A program made the position numbers and the translations under genes. 64,000 nucleotides of DNA from JBGAPH01 sp046349955 (GTDB taxonomy: Bacteria; Planctomycetota; Planctomycetia; Pirellulales; JBGAPH01): contig JAXMBI010000021.1 in NCBI GenBank assembly GCA_046349955.1, forward strand, positions 76,915-140,914, read 5' to 3'. Each line of letters starts with the position of its first letter. Within the stretch, counting starts at the first letter, position 1. A model generated the notes under the pieces. The model ran no database searches. It was not told where the DNA came from and was given only the letters and a program-made list of their open reading frames with translations. Shown here piece by piece: positions 1-8,820 of this stretch.

Positions 1-1047
1 GCCATCGGATTGTCGCTGATCGCCATCGGCTCCGGCGGAATCAAACCTTGCGTCTCCGCCAACGTGGGAGATCAGTTTGGGCCGACGAACCAGGGACTAA
101 TCGAAAAGGTCTACAACTGGTTCTATTTTTCCATCAACGTCGGCTCGACCGCGTCGACGCTGCTTACGCCGGTGCTACTCGACCGGTACGGCCCCAGCAT
201 GGCGTTCGGCGTTCCGGGGATTCTGATGTTCCTGGCGACGCTGATCTTCTGGATGGGGCAGCGAGAGTTCGTTCATCGACCACCTGTCGGGACGTCGTTC
301 GTGCGCCAGGCTTTTCGAGGCGAAGGGCTGAAAGCGCTACGGAATCTCGTGCCCATCTACTTGTGCATCGTCGTCTGGTGGTCGCTCTACGAACAAAGCA
401 GCCTGGGATGGGTGGCCCAAGCCGGAAGAATGAATCGCGACGTCGACCTCGAGCCGCTGCGCAATTGGGGTCTCTCATTTCTGCCGAGCACCTGGACGAT
501 CCTCGAGTCGCAGGTTCAGGCGATCAATCCGATTTTGGTGCTGGTCTTCATTCCCACGTTTTCCTACCTTCTGTATCCCACCCTCAATCGGCTAATCCGT
601 ATGACGGCGCTACGGAAGATCGGCCTCGGCTTCTTCTTGATGATTGCGTGTTTTGCCATCATTGCGCTCATCGAGCGTTCTCTCGTGGCCGGATACCGGC
701 CGCACATTGGGTGGCAGTGCCTGGCCTACGCTGTCCTGACTGCCTCGGAGGTCATGGTCTATGCGACCGGGCTCGAGTTCTCCTACACGCAGGCGCCTTC
801 CTACATGAAGTCTTTCATCATGTCGCTCTACTTGCTGACCGTAGCGGGGGGCGACGGGATCGCCTTTCTAGTCAACACGGCCATCCAGCGCCCCGACGGC
901 TCGAGCCGCTTGGAGGGGCCAAGCTACTTCTGGTTTTTCTGCCTGCTGATGCTGGCCGCAACCATCGCGTTCGTCTTCGTGGCCCTGCGCTACCAAGGCA
1001 AGACGTACCTGCAGGGGGACGACGAGGCTCAGCCGGCCAGCGCCTAG
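1..1047 (+). CDS. POT/PTR2-family proton-dependent oligopeptide transporter, C-terminal part
   Basis: The reading frame is open from base 1, so the N-terminus lies outside the window. The visible 349 residues begin in a segment reading SLIAIGSGGIKPC followed by FYFSINVGS. Both are hallmarks of the POT (PTR2) branch of the major facilitator superfamily, which imports di- and tripeptides with protons across the inner membrane. About eight hydrophobic segments follow, and the protein ends in a short polar tail with a normal stop. A convergent PEP-CTERM gene lies downstream, separated by an inverted-repeat hairpin. Family assignment is confident; the exact substrate cannot be read from the sequence. 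Confidence 0.88.
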   Translation, partial: AIGLSLIAIGSGGIKPCVSANVGDQFGPTNQGLIEKVYNWFYFSINVGSTASTLLTPVLLDRYGPSMAFGVPGILMFLATLIFWMGQREFVHRPPVGTSFVRQAFRGEGLKALRNLVPIYLCIVVWWSLYEQSSLGWVAQAGRMNRDVDLEPLRNWGLSFLPSTWTILESQVQAINPILVLVFIPTFSYLLYPTLNRLIRMTALRKIGLGFFLMIACFAIIALIERSLVAGYRPHIGWQCLAYAVLTASEVMVYATGLEFSYTQAPSYMKSFIMSLYLLTVAGGDGIAFLVNTAIQRPDGSSRLEGPSYFWFFCLLMLAATIAFVFVALRYQGKTYLQGDDEAQPASA

Positions 1048-1066
1048 AAGCGGCGCGGATGGTTCA

Positions 1067-1147
1067 GGCGAGCGGCCGGCGTCAGCCGGCTGAGTTTGCC
1101 ACCCTTGGTCTGCGAAGTCCGTCAGCCGGCTCACGCCGGCCGCTCGC
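1067..1147. repeat. Inverted pair of the GGCGAGCGGCCGGCG repeat
   Basis: A 27-base unit at 1067-1093 is followed, after a 27-base spacer, by its near-perfect reverse complement at 1121-1147. Each unit also contains GCCGGC-GTNA-GCCGGC and so can fold by itself. The pair sits exactly between two convergent genes, so it may act as a bidirectional terminator. The same family recurs at 1799, 9772, 21361, 44202 and 52054. Confidence 0.85.
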
Positions 1148-1159
1148 CCGGGGCACTGC

Positions 1160-1696
1160 TTAGGATCGCGACCGTCGACGAATGACCGCGAGTCCCGCAG
1201 CGGCCAGCACAGCCAGCAGCCACGTGGAGGGCTCGGGGAACGCCCCGTCCATCGGCCGGGCCGTGGATTCGCCGGGGACCTTGTAGAAGGCATTCGCACC
1301 AAGGTAGGCGTTGAAATCCAAGAACGGCTTGCCGATCGAGAACTTGGCGCCGGCCTGCAGGGTGCCTGCGCCGCCCAAGTTCAACTCAGCCAAGTTGCCG
1401 GGCCCCGGATTGGCTTCACCGAAGGTGAGACCGCCAGCGCCGAGGTTGCCCAGGACTTCGGCGATCTGACCGCCCGCAACGTAGTCCGAGATGCTCTTCC
1501 ATCCGGCAGGGTCGAGCCGGTTGTTTTCGGACACGATCTGGTAGCCGTCGAACGAAAGCGGCGCCGCCGTGGTGTTGTGCAGATATGTCGTACCGTCGAC
1601 GTCGACCCACAATTCCAAGGCGGAGACCGCAAACGACGGCCGCCCTAGGCACGCTACGAGGACTGCCACGGACAGAAGCGCTCGGCTAAACATCAT
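1160..1696 (-). CDS. PEP-CTERM sorting domain protein
   Basis: This 178-residue secreted protein has an N-terminal signal peptide (residues 1-23, ending near SFA). The middle contains LELWVDVDGTTYLHN and FDGYQIVSEN, a short beta-rich pattern common in planctomycete surface proteins and loosely like a lamin-tail fold. The C-terminus is a complete PEP-CTERM signal: FPEPSTW, a hydrophobic helix, and a final RRRSR cluster. Such tails are recognised by exosortase, which removes them during export to the cell surface; no exosortase gene is in this window. Start: ATG at 1696, with a second ATG directly after it. Confidence 0.85.
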   Translation of the reverse strand: MMFSRALLSVAVLVACLGRPSFAVSALELWVDVDGTTYLHNTTAAPLSFDGYQIVSENNRLDPAGWKSISDYVAGGQIAEVLGNLGAGGLTFGEANPGPGNLAELNLGGAGTLQAGAKFSIGKPFLDFNAYLGANAFYKVPGESTARPMDGAFPEPSTWLLAVLAAAGLAVIRRRSRS

Positions 1697-1798
1697 CGCA
1701 CCCGATCTCGCTTGGGCCCCGCACCCACGCGATTATCGGTCGCCACGACGATCGCCGCAATAGTTTGGCGGGCCGGACTTGTGGTCGAGCTCGTTTCC

Positions 1799-1865
1799 GG
1801 CGAGCGGCCGGCGTGAGCCGGCTGACGGATCGCGCAGATCGGCCGCCGAACACCGGCCGCTCGCC
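1799..1865. repeat. GGCGAGCGGCCGGCG repeat with a partial inverted copy
   Basis: A full unit at 1799-1826 is followed by a shortened inverted half-unit (about 1851-1865). It lies in the gap between the start of the PEP-CTERM gene and the end of the next minus-strand gene, so it would be transcribed as a 3' hairpin of the upstream gene. Confidence 0.8.
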
Positions 1866-1892
1866 GTGGAGGCCGCCGGCGCACGAGCGGCG

Positions 1893-3839
1893 TTACTTGA
1901 CCTGCGCCGCCGCCCCGGCCACCGTGCCTGGCTGCTTCGAGAGCGTGACGCCGGTCAGCATCCAACCGTCGTCGAGCGTCTCGACCACCATGCCGGCGGG
2001 ACCCAGATACCGGCGGACGAACTCGAACTCCGGCAGCTTGCTGCCGTCGATCGTTTGCTTGCGCAGTTCGTCGCTGTCGTCGTCGCTGAGGAAGCCGTTG
2101 AGGGCCTGGGCCAAGAGCGACTTCGATTGCGGCAGCTTGCCAAGCCGAAGCAGCTCATAGTTGGGCCGGAACGATTCGTCGGTCCGCGAAAAGATACGGA
2201 AGCTCTGCGGCTTGTCGGCGTGCAGCCGATCGAGTTCTTGCGTCACAATTTGATAATCGACGCTCTTGGCCAGCGGCTGGCCGCCGGCGGCCGCTTCCTC
2301 GAGCACTCGCTTGAGGAAGTCAAGGTGCGTGCAGACGAGCAGGTGGCCGTGCGCTACGGTCATAGCCGAGTTGGGAATCAGCCGCTCGTCTTCTTGCCGC
2401 TTCGCCCGCTCGCGGAAGCGATCGAGCCCCTTGCCTTCGACTTTAACAGGCGCCAGCGGTTTGTCGACGTTCTTGATTTCCCACACGACGACGCCCGCCA
2501 CTTCGTGGCGTGCCGCGCGGTCGTCTCCCTCCATTTGCCGGCGGAGCGTATCGGCCACCTTGGCGGGGTCAGCCGCGGCGAACGCATACAGCGTCCGCTC
2601 GCTGTCCGGATGGATCGGCAGTTGGTAATCCGAAAGCATGGCCGCCTGCGTGCCGAGCTTGCCGACCAGGTCGCGCCGCAGATCGATCTGCGGTCCATTG
2701 GGGTCGGTGCGCATGCCTTCGAGCGAGTCTTCGAACACTTCGGCGTCCATCAACTGATCGACGAGCGTCTTCGAGAACTCGAAGGCGTTCTTCATGTCCC
2801 AGTTGAACAGCGAGTAGGTGGCCAGCTCGCGGGGAATCCAATCGAGCGCCGGCAGCGGACCGCCGTTGGGGAACGACAACATGCGCGCGGCCAGCGTGTA
2901 TTTGAACTTGGGGTCTTGGCCGGCGACCGGCGGAGCGTAGACCGCCGTGCGATGCAGCACTTCTTGGGGTCCGGTGGCGAAGTTCACGTAGCCGCCCAAG
3001 CCTTGGATGGCGCGAAAGCCTTGGTCGCCGAGCACCTTCACCCAGTCGTGGCGGCGCTTCCGCTGCTTGCGGGCAGACACGCGGCGGGCCTCGGCGAAGC
3101 CGAAGGGCTCGATGAACCAGCGGGCATCGGGGTCCAGGCCGCCGGCGGCGCCTTCGGCCCGGGCCATCACTTCGCGGTAGGGCGTAAAGTTCGCCAGGCT
3201 ATCGCGGCCGCCTTTGGCCGCGGCGCGGGCGAGCACCTTCTCGACCTCGGCCAGGTTGTCTCCATACACGAGCAGCGTCTCGCGTAGGCCAACGACCGTG
3301 CGCTGCGGCTTCTCACCGGGGCCCGCGGGCGGAATGTCGAAGATCGCCAGCCGGGCGCCTGACACTTCCTTGTGCGACTCGCGGGCTTTCAGCTTTTTCA
3401 TGTCCCCGGCAATGCGGCCCAGCAAGGCCTTGGCCTGCTGCTCGCGCCCCTTGGTGTCGGACACCGCGACCGTAGCTGCTTGATTGGCAGCGGGCTGGAT
3501 CAGCGCGATCGCCATCTCCCCGCCCGACACGTCAAGTAGTTCCTCCCAGGTGATGCCAAGGCCGCGCCCGCCGGGGGTGAACTTCTCGCGCAGTTGGCGG
3601 CGGAGGTCGTCGTTGAAGGGCCGCATCGTGGGCTGGGCCAGGAGCTGCCCTCCCTGCGTCTTATTCCAGTTCGCCGTCAGCCGCGCCCCGTTGGGCACCG
3701 ACACGAAGCCCTTCGAAGTGGCCGGCAGGATCTCGTCGATCCCGGCCGCCGAGGCGCCGCTCTGCTCGACGCCGAGCAGAGCGACGGCGGCAAGTCCAAG
3801 GAGCAAAAGCAGCTTGCGCGGCGGCGTGGTGCAACTCAC
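1893..3839 (-). CDS. Large secreted protein of unknown function
   Basis: I place the start at GTG 3839 (648 residues). It has GGAG six bases upstream, and it gives a clean signal peptide (PPRKLLLLLGLAAVALL, cleavage near ASA). The frame stays open further upstream to 4016, but that extension is Arg-rich and lacks any signal. The mature protein has no membrane segment and no motif I recognise. It is rich in charged residues, and phrases such as SGGEMAIALIQP and RTVVGLRETLLVYGD suggest a planctomycete-specific family of extracytoplasmic proteins resembling DUF3352-type proteins; this is a guess. It is transcribed divergently from the fused PEP-CTERM gene. Confidence 0.75.
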   Translation of the reverse strand: MSCTTPPRKLLLLLGLAAVALLGVEQSGASAAGIDEILPATSKGFVSVPNGARLTANWNKTQGGQLLAQPTMRPFNDDLRRQLREKFTPGGRGLGITWEELLDVSGGEMAIALIQPAANQAATVAVSDTKGREQQAKALLGRIAGDMKKLKARESHKEVSGARLAIFDIPPAGPGEKPQRTVVGLRETLLVYGDNLAEVEKVLARAAAKGGRDSLANFTPYREVMARAEGAAGGLDPDARWFIEPFGFAEARRVSARKQRKRRHDWVKVLGDQGFRAIQGLGGYVNFATGPQEVLHRTAVYAPPVAGQDPKFKYTLAARMLSFPNGGPLPALDWIPRELATYSLFNWDMKNAFEFSKTLVDQLMDAEVFEDSLEGMRTDPNGPQIDLRRDLVGKLGTQAAMLSDYQLPIHPDSERTLYAFAAADPAKVADTLRRQMEGDDRAARHEVAGVVVWEIKNVDKPLAPVKVEGKGLDRFRERAKRQEDERLIPNSAMTVAHGHLLVCTHLDFLKRVLEEAAAGGQPLAKSVDYQIVTQELDRLHADKPQSFRIFSRTDESFRPNYELLRLGKLPQSKSLLAQALNGFLSDDDSDELRKQTIDGSKLPEFEFVRRYLGPAGMVVETLDDGWMLTGVTLSKQPGTVAGAAAQVK

Positions 3840-4034
3840 GGGCAATCTCCGGGCAGAGGGGCCAAGGCGTCCCAGGACGCGGGCGTGCGATGGGGCGCGA
3901 AGGGAAGGCTCCATCGTTATCGGCATTTCGGCCAGCGACCATTGTCGGCAAGGTCGCCCCAGTTTGCCAAGGCGGAATTGCCTTTGGCGACGGAGATCGG
4001 CATGTGCCGGTCTCAACGATTTCTCGCAAAAACT

Positions 4035-4063
4035 TTGACAGAGAAGTAAGCCTTCGATAAGGT
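4035..4063 (+). promoter_or_regulatory. Candidate sigma-70-type promoter in the 3840-4158 gap
   Basis: TTGACA at 4035-4040 is a perfect -35 box. A 17-base spacer leads to TAAGGT at 4058-4063, a weak -10 box. The predicted start near 4070 would give a leader of about 90 bases before the ATG at 4159. The rest of this 319-base divergent gap (3840-4158) contains no gene that I can support. Confidence 0.45.
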
Positions 4064-4158
4064 CACGCGTAAGCCATGGTCCCCTCCGGTTAGGTCAAGG
4101 GCGCCGGACGGGGGCGATATTTGCCCTGATCGCTCGTCCTTCTTCTTGGGGGTCGTCC

Positions 4159-6666
4159 ATGCGCTCATTGCCTTTTCTGTTGGTTCTGACCGCGCTGGGA
4201 TTGGGGCGGGTCGCGGAAGCTGTCGGCGCCGCGCCGGGCGACGTGGTGGCCACGCTTCGCGATCAAGGCGCCGCGGCTCTTACTTCCGATGGCGAAACGC
4301 TCATCGTGGGCGATCTGCTGGAACGCTCGGGCTCGCGCGGCGGCGTGGTGCGTCGCCTCGAGGAACCCTGGAGCGCGACGCCGGCGACCGCGGTGCTGCC
4401 CGATGCCGCTGATGCGTTCGACGCCTCGCTAAGGCGCCGAGCGAACTTTGGGGTTTCGGCGGCCAGTTTCAGCGGTAGCACCTTGGTGGGGGATGATCAG
4501 GCTCTCGTCCCGGGCAAGACGGCGGGGATGGCGTTTCTCTTCGGTCCCGACGAGCGCCTGGTCGCTACGCTGACGGCGCCCGAGCCCACCACTTTCGAGC
4601 ATCACTACGGCCAAGCGGTGGCAATGACGAGCGACGCGCTGGCGGTCGGCGTGCCATTCTGGGACGGCGAGCAGGGCGAAATGTACAACCGCGGCATCGT
4701 GCAGCTCTACGACGCGCAGGGCGCCTACTTGCGGCCGCTCGAGCCGCCGACGCCCCATGAGCTCTCCGCCTTTGGCTTCTCTCTCGCCAGTGTCGCGGAT
4801 CGCCTGCTGGTGGGGGCCCCCGATGACGACGGCGCGAACGCGCCCGGCGGCGCCGCGTATCTCTTCGGCGACGACTTCCAGTTCCTCACCCGTTTCGCGA
4901 ATCCCACGCCCAGCTTGGGAGACAGCTTCGGCCAAACGATTGCGCTCTCGGCCGATCGCGTGTTGATCGGCGCGCCCTACGACGACGCGGGCGCGCAGTG
5001 GGCGGGGGCGGCCTACCTGTTCGATCTGCAGGGGCATTTGTTGCAGACCTTCAGCAATCCGAGTCCTTCCTTCGACGACGAGTTTGGCTCGGCGGTCGCC
5101 TTCGTCGGGAACAACGTGGTGATCGGCGCGCGGCGAGAGGACGCCGCGGGCAGCGACAACGGCGCGGCTTATTTCTTCTCGCCCGACGGACGGTTGCTCA
5201 ATACGCTGTTGCCGCCGCCGCTGCCTGACCGGCCGCTCGACACCAACAAACAATTGGGGAGCAGCCTGACTGGCATCGGCGGGCAGATCAGCGCCGGCGC
5301 GTTTGGCGTGAACAGCGTGTTCGTATTCGCCGGGGGCTCCCAGCTCACTCCGCTGGGGGACGCTGACGTCGACGGCGTGATCGGCCTGGCGGATTTCGGC
5401 CTTCTCAAGGAGCACTTTGGCATGACTGGCTCAGCGTTCGACGGCGATTTCAGCGGCAATGGCACGATCGACTTGGCTGATTTTGGACTCCTCAAGGAAA
5501 ACTTCGGCAAGGAGCTTCCCCGCCCCGCTACGGCTGTGCCAGAGCCTGCGGGCTGGGCGCTCGCGGCGCTGGGCGCGCTGCTCATCGGCCTGCGACGCAA
5601 GTGGGCCGCCGCCCTGCTGACGAGCCTGACGATCCTGCTTGCGGCCAACGGAGCCTTGGCGGTCGACTACATGTACTCGCCGTTCTCGATCCCCGACGCC
5701 ACCGAGACTTCCGTGTTTGGCATCAACGAGCAGGGCGTTCTGTCGGGCACGTTCAAGGATGCCAAGGGCGTGGAACGCGGCTTCATTACCCGCGGTGGGA
5801 ATTCGCACTATGTGGTCGAGTACCCCGGGGCGGCCAGCACCGTGGTCCTGGGAATCAACAACCTGGGCGACGTCGTGGGCGGGTTCACCGATCCAACCGG
5901 CTCGACGCTCCCCTTCTATTGGGATGGCCCAAGCACCGGATTTCATCCAATCACACTGCCGGCGGGGTACACCGGGATCGCGGCAGGCGTCAACGACGCC
6001 GGCATGGTCGTAGGCGTAGCCACCGACGTGAACGCGATCGATGTTGGCTTCTGGTCGTCCGACCCGAAGGCAGGCACAGCCACCGTGGAGAAGACCCCGC
6101 TCGGCCCCGCGGGTACGCCAACCGTTTATTCCGACGTCAACGAATCGAATCGCATCGTCGGCGAGTACACGGACGCCCTCGGCCGGCGCCATGGACTGTA
6201 CGGCCCCAATGTGGCGTTCGACCTGCCTCTGGCCACCGGCACGACGCTCGCCGGCATCAACGATCAAGGCTGGGTCGTCGGCTCGGTCTCGGGCATGGTC
6301 GCCGGCAAGGCGGTTGAACATGGATTCGTGTACGCCGATCTGACCTATCGAGAGATCGCCTACCCGGGCGCAATCAGCACGATTCCCTCGGCCATTGCCA
6401 ACAACGGCACGATCGTGGGGCTGTTCGAAGGCCCTGGTCTGTTGCGGACCGGGTTCGTGGCGATTCCCATCGACACGATCCAGGGCGACCTGAACGTCGA
6501 CGGCAAGGTCGACCTCGCCGATTTCGGCATCTTCAAGGAGAACTTCGGCAAGTCGGGCGCGGCTGGCGTGCCGGAACCGAGCGGCTGGGCGCTAGCTTGC
6601 CTGGGAGGGGGCTTAACGCTTGCCGCGCTGCGAGCGCGGCGCCCACGAAGGCAGCGTCGCGAATAG
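4159..6666 (+). CDS. Tandem PEP-CTERM fusion: FG-GAP/dockerin-like half plus HAF-repeat half
   Basis: This 835-residue open frame contains two complete exported-protein layouts. Half one has a signal peptide (1-22) and FG-GAP-like blades of a beta-propeller, with repeated phrases such as LLVGAPDDDG and VLIGAPYDDAG. Two dockerin-like calcium loops follow (about 395-450), then PEP at 461-463, a hydrophobic helix, and an RRK cluster at 479-481. Immediately after comes a second signal-like stretch (about 482-501, ending GALA). Half two has HAF-type repeats (GINEQGVLSG, GINNLGDVVGG), a third dockerin-like loop (about 776-797), PEP at 805-807, a helix and an Arg-rich end. I see no stop and no in-frame ATG, GTG or TTG between the halves. 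Confidence 0.85.
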   Translation: MRSLPFLLVLTALGLGRVAEAVGAAPGDVVATLRDQGAAALTSDGETLIVGDLLERSGSRGGVVRRLEEPWSATPATAVLPDAADAFDASLRRRANFGVSAASFSGSTLVGDDQALVPGKTAGMAFLFGPDERLVATLTAPEPTTFEHHYGQAVAMTSDALAVGVPFWDGEQGEMYNRGIVQLYDAQGAYLRPLEPPTPHELSAFGFSLASVADRLLVGAPDDDGANAPGGAAYLFGDDFQFLTRFANPTPSLGDSFGQTIALSADRVLIGAPYDDAGAQWAGAAYLFDLQGHLLQTFSNPSPSFDDEFGSAVAFVGNNVVIGARREDAAGSDNGAAYFFSPDGRLLNTLLPPPLPDRPLDTNKQLGSSLTGIGGQISAGAFGVNSVFVFAGGSQLTPLGDADVDGVIGLADFGLLKEHFGMTGSAFDGDFSGNGTIDLADFGLLKENFGKELPRPATAVPEPAGWALAALGALLIGLRRKWAAALLTSLTILLAANGALAVDYMYSPFSIPDATETSVFGINEQGVLSGTFKDAKGVERGFITRGGNSHYVVEYPGAASTVVLGINNLGDVVGGFTDPTGSTLPFYWDGPSTGFHPITLPAGYTGIAAGVNDAGMVVGVATDVNAIDVGFWSSDPKAGTATVEKTPLGPAGTPTVYSDVNESNRIVGEYTDALGRRHGLYGPNVAFDLPLATGTTLAGINDQGWVVGSVSGMVAGKAVEHGFVYADLTYREIAYPGAISTIPSAIANNGTIVGLFEGPGLLRTGFVAIPIDTIQGDLNVDGKVDLADFGIFKENFGKSGAAGVPEPSGWALACLGGGLTLAALRARRPRRQRRE

Positions 6667-6677
6667 TTTCCGAAGCG

Positions 6678-6711
6678 CCCTCACCATGCCCTCTCTTAGA
6701 GAGGGAGAGGG
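6678..6711. repeat. CCCTCACC/CCCTCTC-type palindromic repeat
   Basis: CCCTCTC at 6689-6695 pairs with GAGAGGG at 6699-6705. The element fills the short gap between two convergent genes (the PEP-CTERM fusion and atpC) and may terminate both. Related copies are at 8751 and 26058. Confidence 0.75.
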
Positions 6712-6717
6712 TTCCGA

Positions 6718-7137
6718 TTAGTGACTGCCGGCGAGCGCCGCCGTTTTGCCGCGGGCGACGCGGAGTTGAGCCCGGTACTGAGCCACCAACCGCTCGCGGG
6801 CGGCGATGGCTTCTTCGCCGCGGTTGCGCGAGTTGCGGGCGCGCTCGAGTTGCTCGGAAACGACCTGCGCGTCGAGCTTCTCGGCCGGAATGGCGCGGTT
6901 GGTGAGCACCGACACCACGTTTGCCGCCACCTGCACGAAGCCGCCGTCGACGTAGTACCGCGACGTGTGCTCGCCGACGCGGAGCCGCATTTCGCCGTAC
7001 CCCAGCCGTCCGATGAGCGGACTATGGCCGGGGCCAATGCCGAGCTCGCCGTCGAACAGCGGCACAACGATGAAGTCGGCCCCCGTTTCGAGGACGGTTT
7101 CTTCCGGCGTAACGACGATGCACTGAAGCTGGGGCAT
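6718..7137 (-). CDS. atpC: F-type ATP synthase epsilon subunit
   Basis: This 139-residue protein has the epsilon layout: an N-terminal beta-sandwich (VVTPEETVLE, PLFDGELGIGPGHSPLIG) and a C-terminal helical hairpin (about 88-130). It forms part of the central stalk of F1, couples rotation to catalysis, and can inhibit ATP hydrolysis through its C-terminal helices. It is the last gene of the atp operon, 118 bases after atpD. Confidence 0.95.
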   Translation of the reverse strand: MPQLQCIVVTPEETVLETGADFIVVPLFDGELGIGPGHSPLIGRLGYGEMRLRVGEHTSRYYVDGGFVQVAANVVSVLTNRAIPAEKLDAQVVSEQLERARNSRNRGEEAIAARERLVAQYRAQLRVARGKTAALAGSH

Positions 7138-7151
7138 GGCGACTTAATTCA

Positions 7152-7230
7152 CCACGGAGACACGGAGACACGAAGAGTCAGTTCTTGATTCTCCGAACAA
7201 GTCTTTCTCCGTGCCTCCGTGTCTCCGTGG
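7152..7230. repeat. CCACGGAGACACGGAG inverted repeat
   Basis: Arms at 7152-7170 and 7212-7230 match at 18 of 19 positions, with a 41-base loop. The element sits between atpD and atpC inside one operon, so the transcript must carry the hairpin. It looks like a dispersed intergenic repeat rather than a gene. Confidence 0.85.
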
Positions 7231-7255
7231 TTTGAATCCGGCGTGACTGAGTGTC

Positions 7256-8698
7256 CTACTTCTGCATCTTCTTGGCTTGCTCTTCCGCCTGCTCGATCGA
7301 GCCGACGTACATGAAGGCTTGCTCGGGCAGGTGATCCCACTTGCCTTCGGCGATCTCGTTGAAGCTGCGGATCGTGTCGGCCAGCGGCGTGATTTCGCCC
7401 GGCTTGCCGGTGAACGCTTCGGCCACGAGGAACGGCTGCGACAAGAAGCGCTCCATGCGGCGGGCACGGAGCACGATCAGCTTGTCTTCTTCGCTCAGTT
7501 CGTCGACGCCGAGGATCGCGATGATGTCTTGCAGTTCGCGGTAACGCTGCAGCGTCTTCTGCACGCGGCGGGCACAAGCGTAGTGCTTCTCGCCCACGTA
7601 CTGCGGGTCGAGAATGCGGCTCGACGAAGCCAGCGGATCGACCGCGGGATAGATGCCCTTCTCGGAGATCGAGCGCTCCAGGTAGAGGAACGCGTCGAGC
7701 TGGCCGAAGGCCGTGGCCGGGGCGGGGTCGGTCGGATCGTCGGCCGGCACGTACACGGCTTGCACCGAGGTGATGGCCCCTTGCCGGGTCGAAGTGATCC
7801 GTTCCTGCAGCGCGCCCATTTCCGTGGCCAACGTAGGCTGATAACCCACGGCCGAAGGCATGCGGCCCAAGAGGGCCGACACTTCGCTGCCCGCCTGCGA
7901 GAAGCGGAAGATGTTGTCGATGAAGAGCAGCGTGTCCGCGCCCGTGGTGTCGCGGAAGTACTCGGCCATCGTCAGCGCCGAGAGGGCCACGCGCAGGCGC
8001 GCCCCGGGCGGCTCGTTCATCTGGCCGAACACCATGCAGGTTTGCTCGATGACGCTGCGGCCGGTGTTGCCGATCTTGGCTTCCTGCATTTCGAGCCAGA
8101 GGTCGGTCCCTTCGCGGGTTCGTTCGCCGACGCCGGCGAACACCGAGTAACCGCCGTGCGCGCTGGCGATGCGGGCGATGAGTTCCTGCAGGATCACCGT
8201 CTTGCCGAGGCCGGCCCCGCCGAACAGCCCGGCCTTACCGCCGCGGACGAACGGGGTGAGCAGGTCGATCACCTTGATGCCCGTCTCGAAGAGCTCGGTC
8301 TTGGTCGACAGGTCTGCAAGGGGAGGAGCGTCGCGATGGATCGGCCAGTATTCGTCGGCCGGCACCGGGCCGCGGTTGTCGATCGGTTCGCCGAGCAGGT
8401 TGAACACGCGGCCCAGCGTTCCCTTGCCGACCGGCACGCTCACCGGTGCGCCGGTGTCGATGCACTCCTGGCCGCGGATCATGCCGTCGGTGCTGCCGAG
8501 TGCGACGCAGCGAACGCGTCCGCCCCCCAAGTGCTGCTGCACTTCGCCCGTCAAATCGAGCTTCACGCCCTTGTGCTCGGAAAGCACTTTCAGGGCGTTG
8601 TAGATCTTCGGGAGCTTGTCTTCTGGAAACTCGACGTCGAACGTCGAGCCGATGACCTGGGTGACGTGGCCGATGTTCTTGTCGGTAGCGGTGGCCAT
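7256..8698 (-). CDS. atpD: F-type ATP synthase beta subunit (catalytic)
   Basis: This 480-residue protein is the catalytic nucleotide-binding subunit of F1. The Walker A motif GGAGLGKT is at 160-167, followed by GERTREG and the Walker B region TLLFIDNIFRF. The family signature PAPATAFGQLDA is also present. Length is normal for the family. It lies in the operon between atpG and atpC. Confidence 0.98.
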   Translation of the reverse strand: MATATDKNIGHVTQVIGSTFDVEFPEDKLPKIYNALKVLSEHKGVKLDLTGEVQQHLGGGRVRCVALGSTDGMIRGQECIDTGAPVSVPVGKGTLGRVFNLLGEPIDNRGPVPADEYWPIHRDAPPLADLSTKTELFETGIKVIDLLTPFVRGGKAGLFGGAGLGKTVILQELIARIASAHGGYSVFAGVGERTREGTDLWLEMQEAKIGNTGRSVIEQTCMVFGQMNEPPGARLRVALSALTMAEYFRDTTGADTLLFIDNIFRFSQAGSEVSALLGRMPSAVGYQPTLATEMGALQERITSTRQGAITSVQAVYVPADDPTDPAPATAFGQLDAFLYLERSISEKGIYPAVDPLASSSRILDPQYVGEKHYACARRVQKTLQRYRELQDIIAILGVDELSEEDKLIVLRARRMERFLSQPFLVAEAFTGKPGEITPLADTIRSFNEIAEGKWDHLPEQAFMYVGSIEQAEEQAKKMQK

Positions 8699-8750
8699 GG
8701 GGGTGCTCGCGGGAAGGCGTTTGCTTGCGGTGTCTATTCGAGGTCGAGGG

Positions 8751-8783
8751 CCCTCACCCCGGCCCTCTCCCGGAGGGAGAGGG
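8751..8783. repeat. CCCTCACCCC-type palindromic repeat in the atpG-atpD gap
   Basis: CCCTCTCCC at 8763-8771 and GGGAGAGGG at 8775-8783 form a perfect 9-base-pair hairpin with a 3-base loop, preceded by CCCTCACCCC. It belongs to the same family as 6678-6711. It lies 52 bases upstream of the atpD start, inside the operon. Confidence 0.85.
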
Positions 8784-8820
8784 AGAGCGGAGGAGAACTC
8801 GCGAAGTGTTCGGTCTCTCG

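Noticed and set aside
1779..3287. A 502-residue plus-strand frame opposite the secreted-protein gene
   Set aside because: High-GC antisense shadow without signal, domain or ribosome site.
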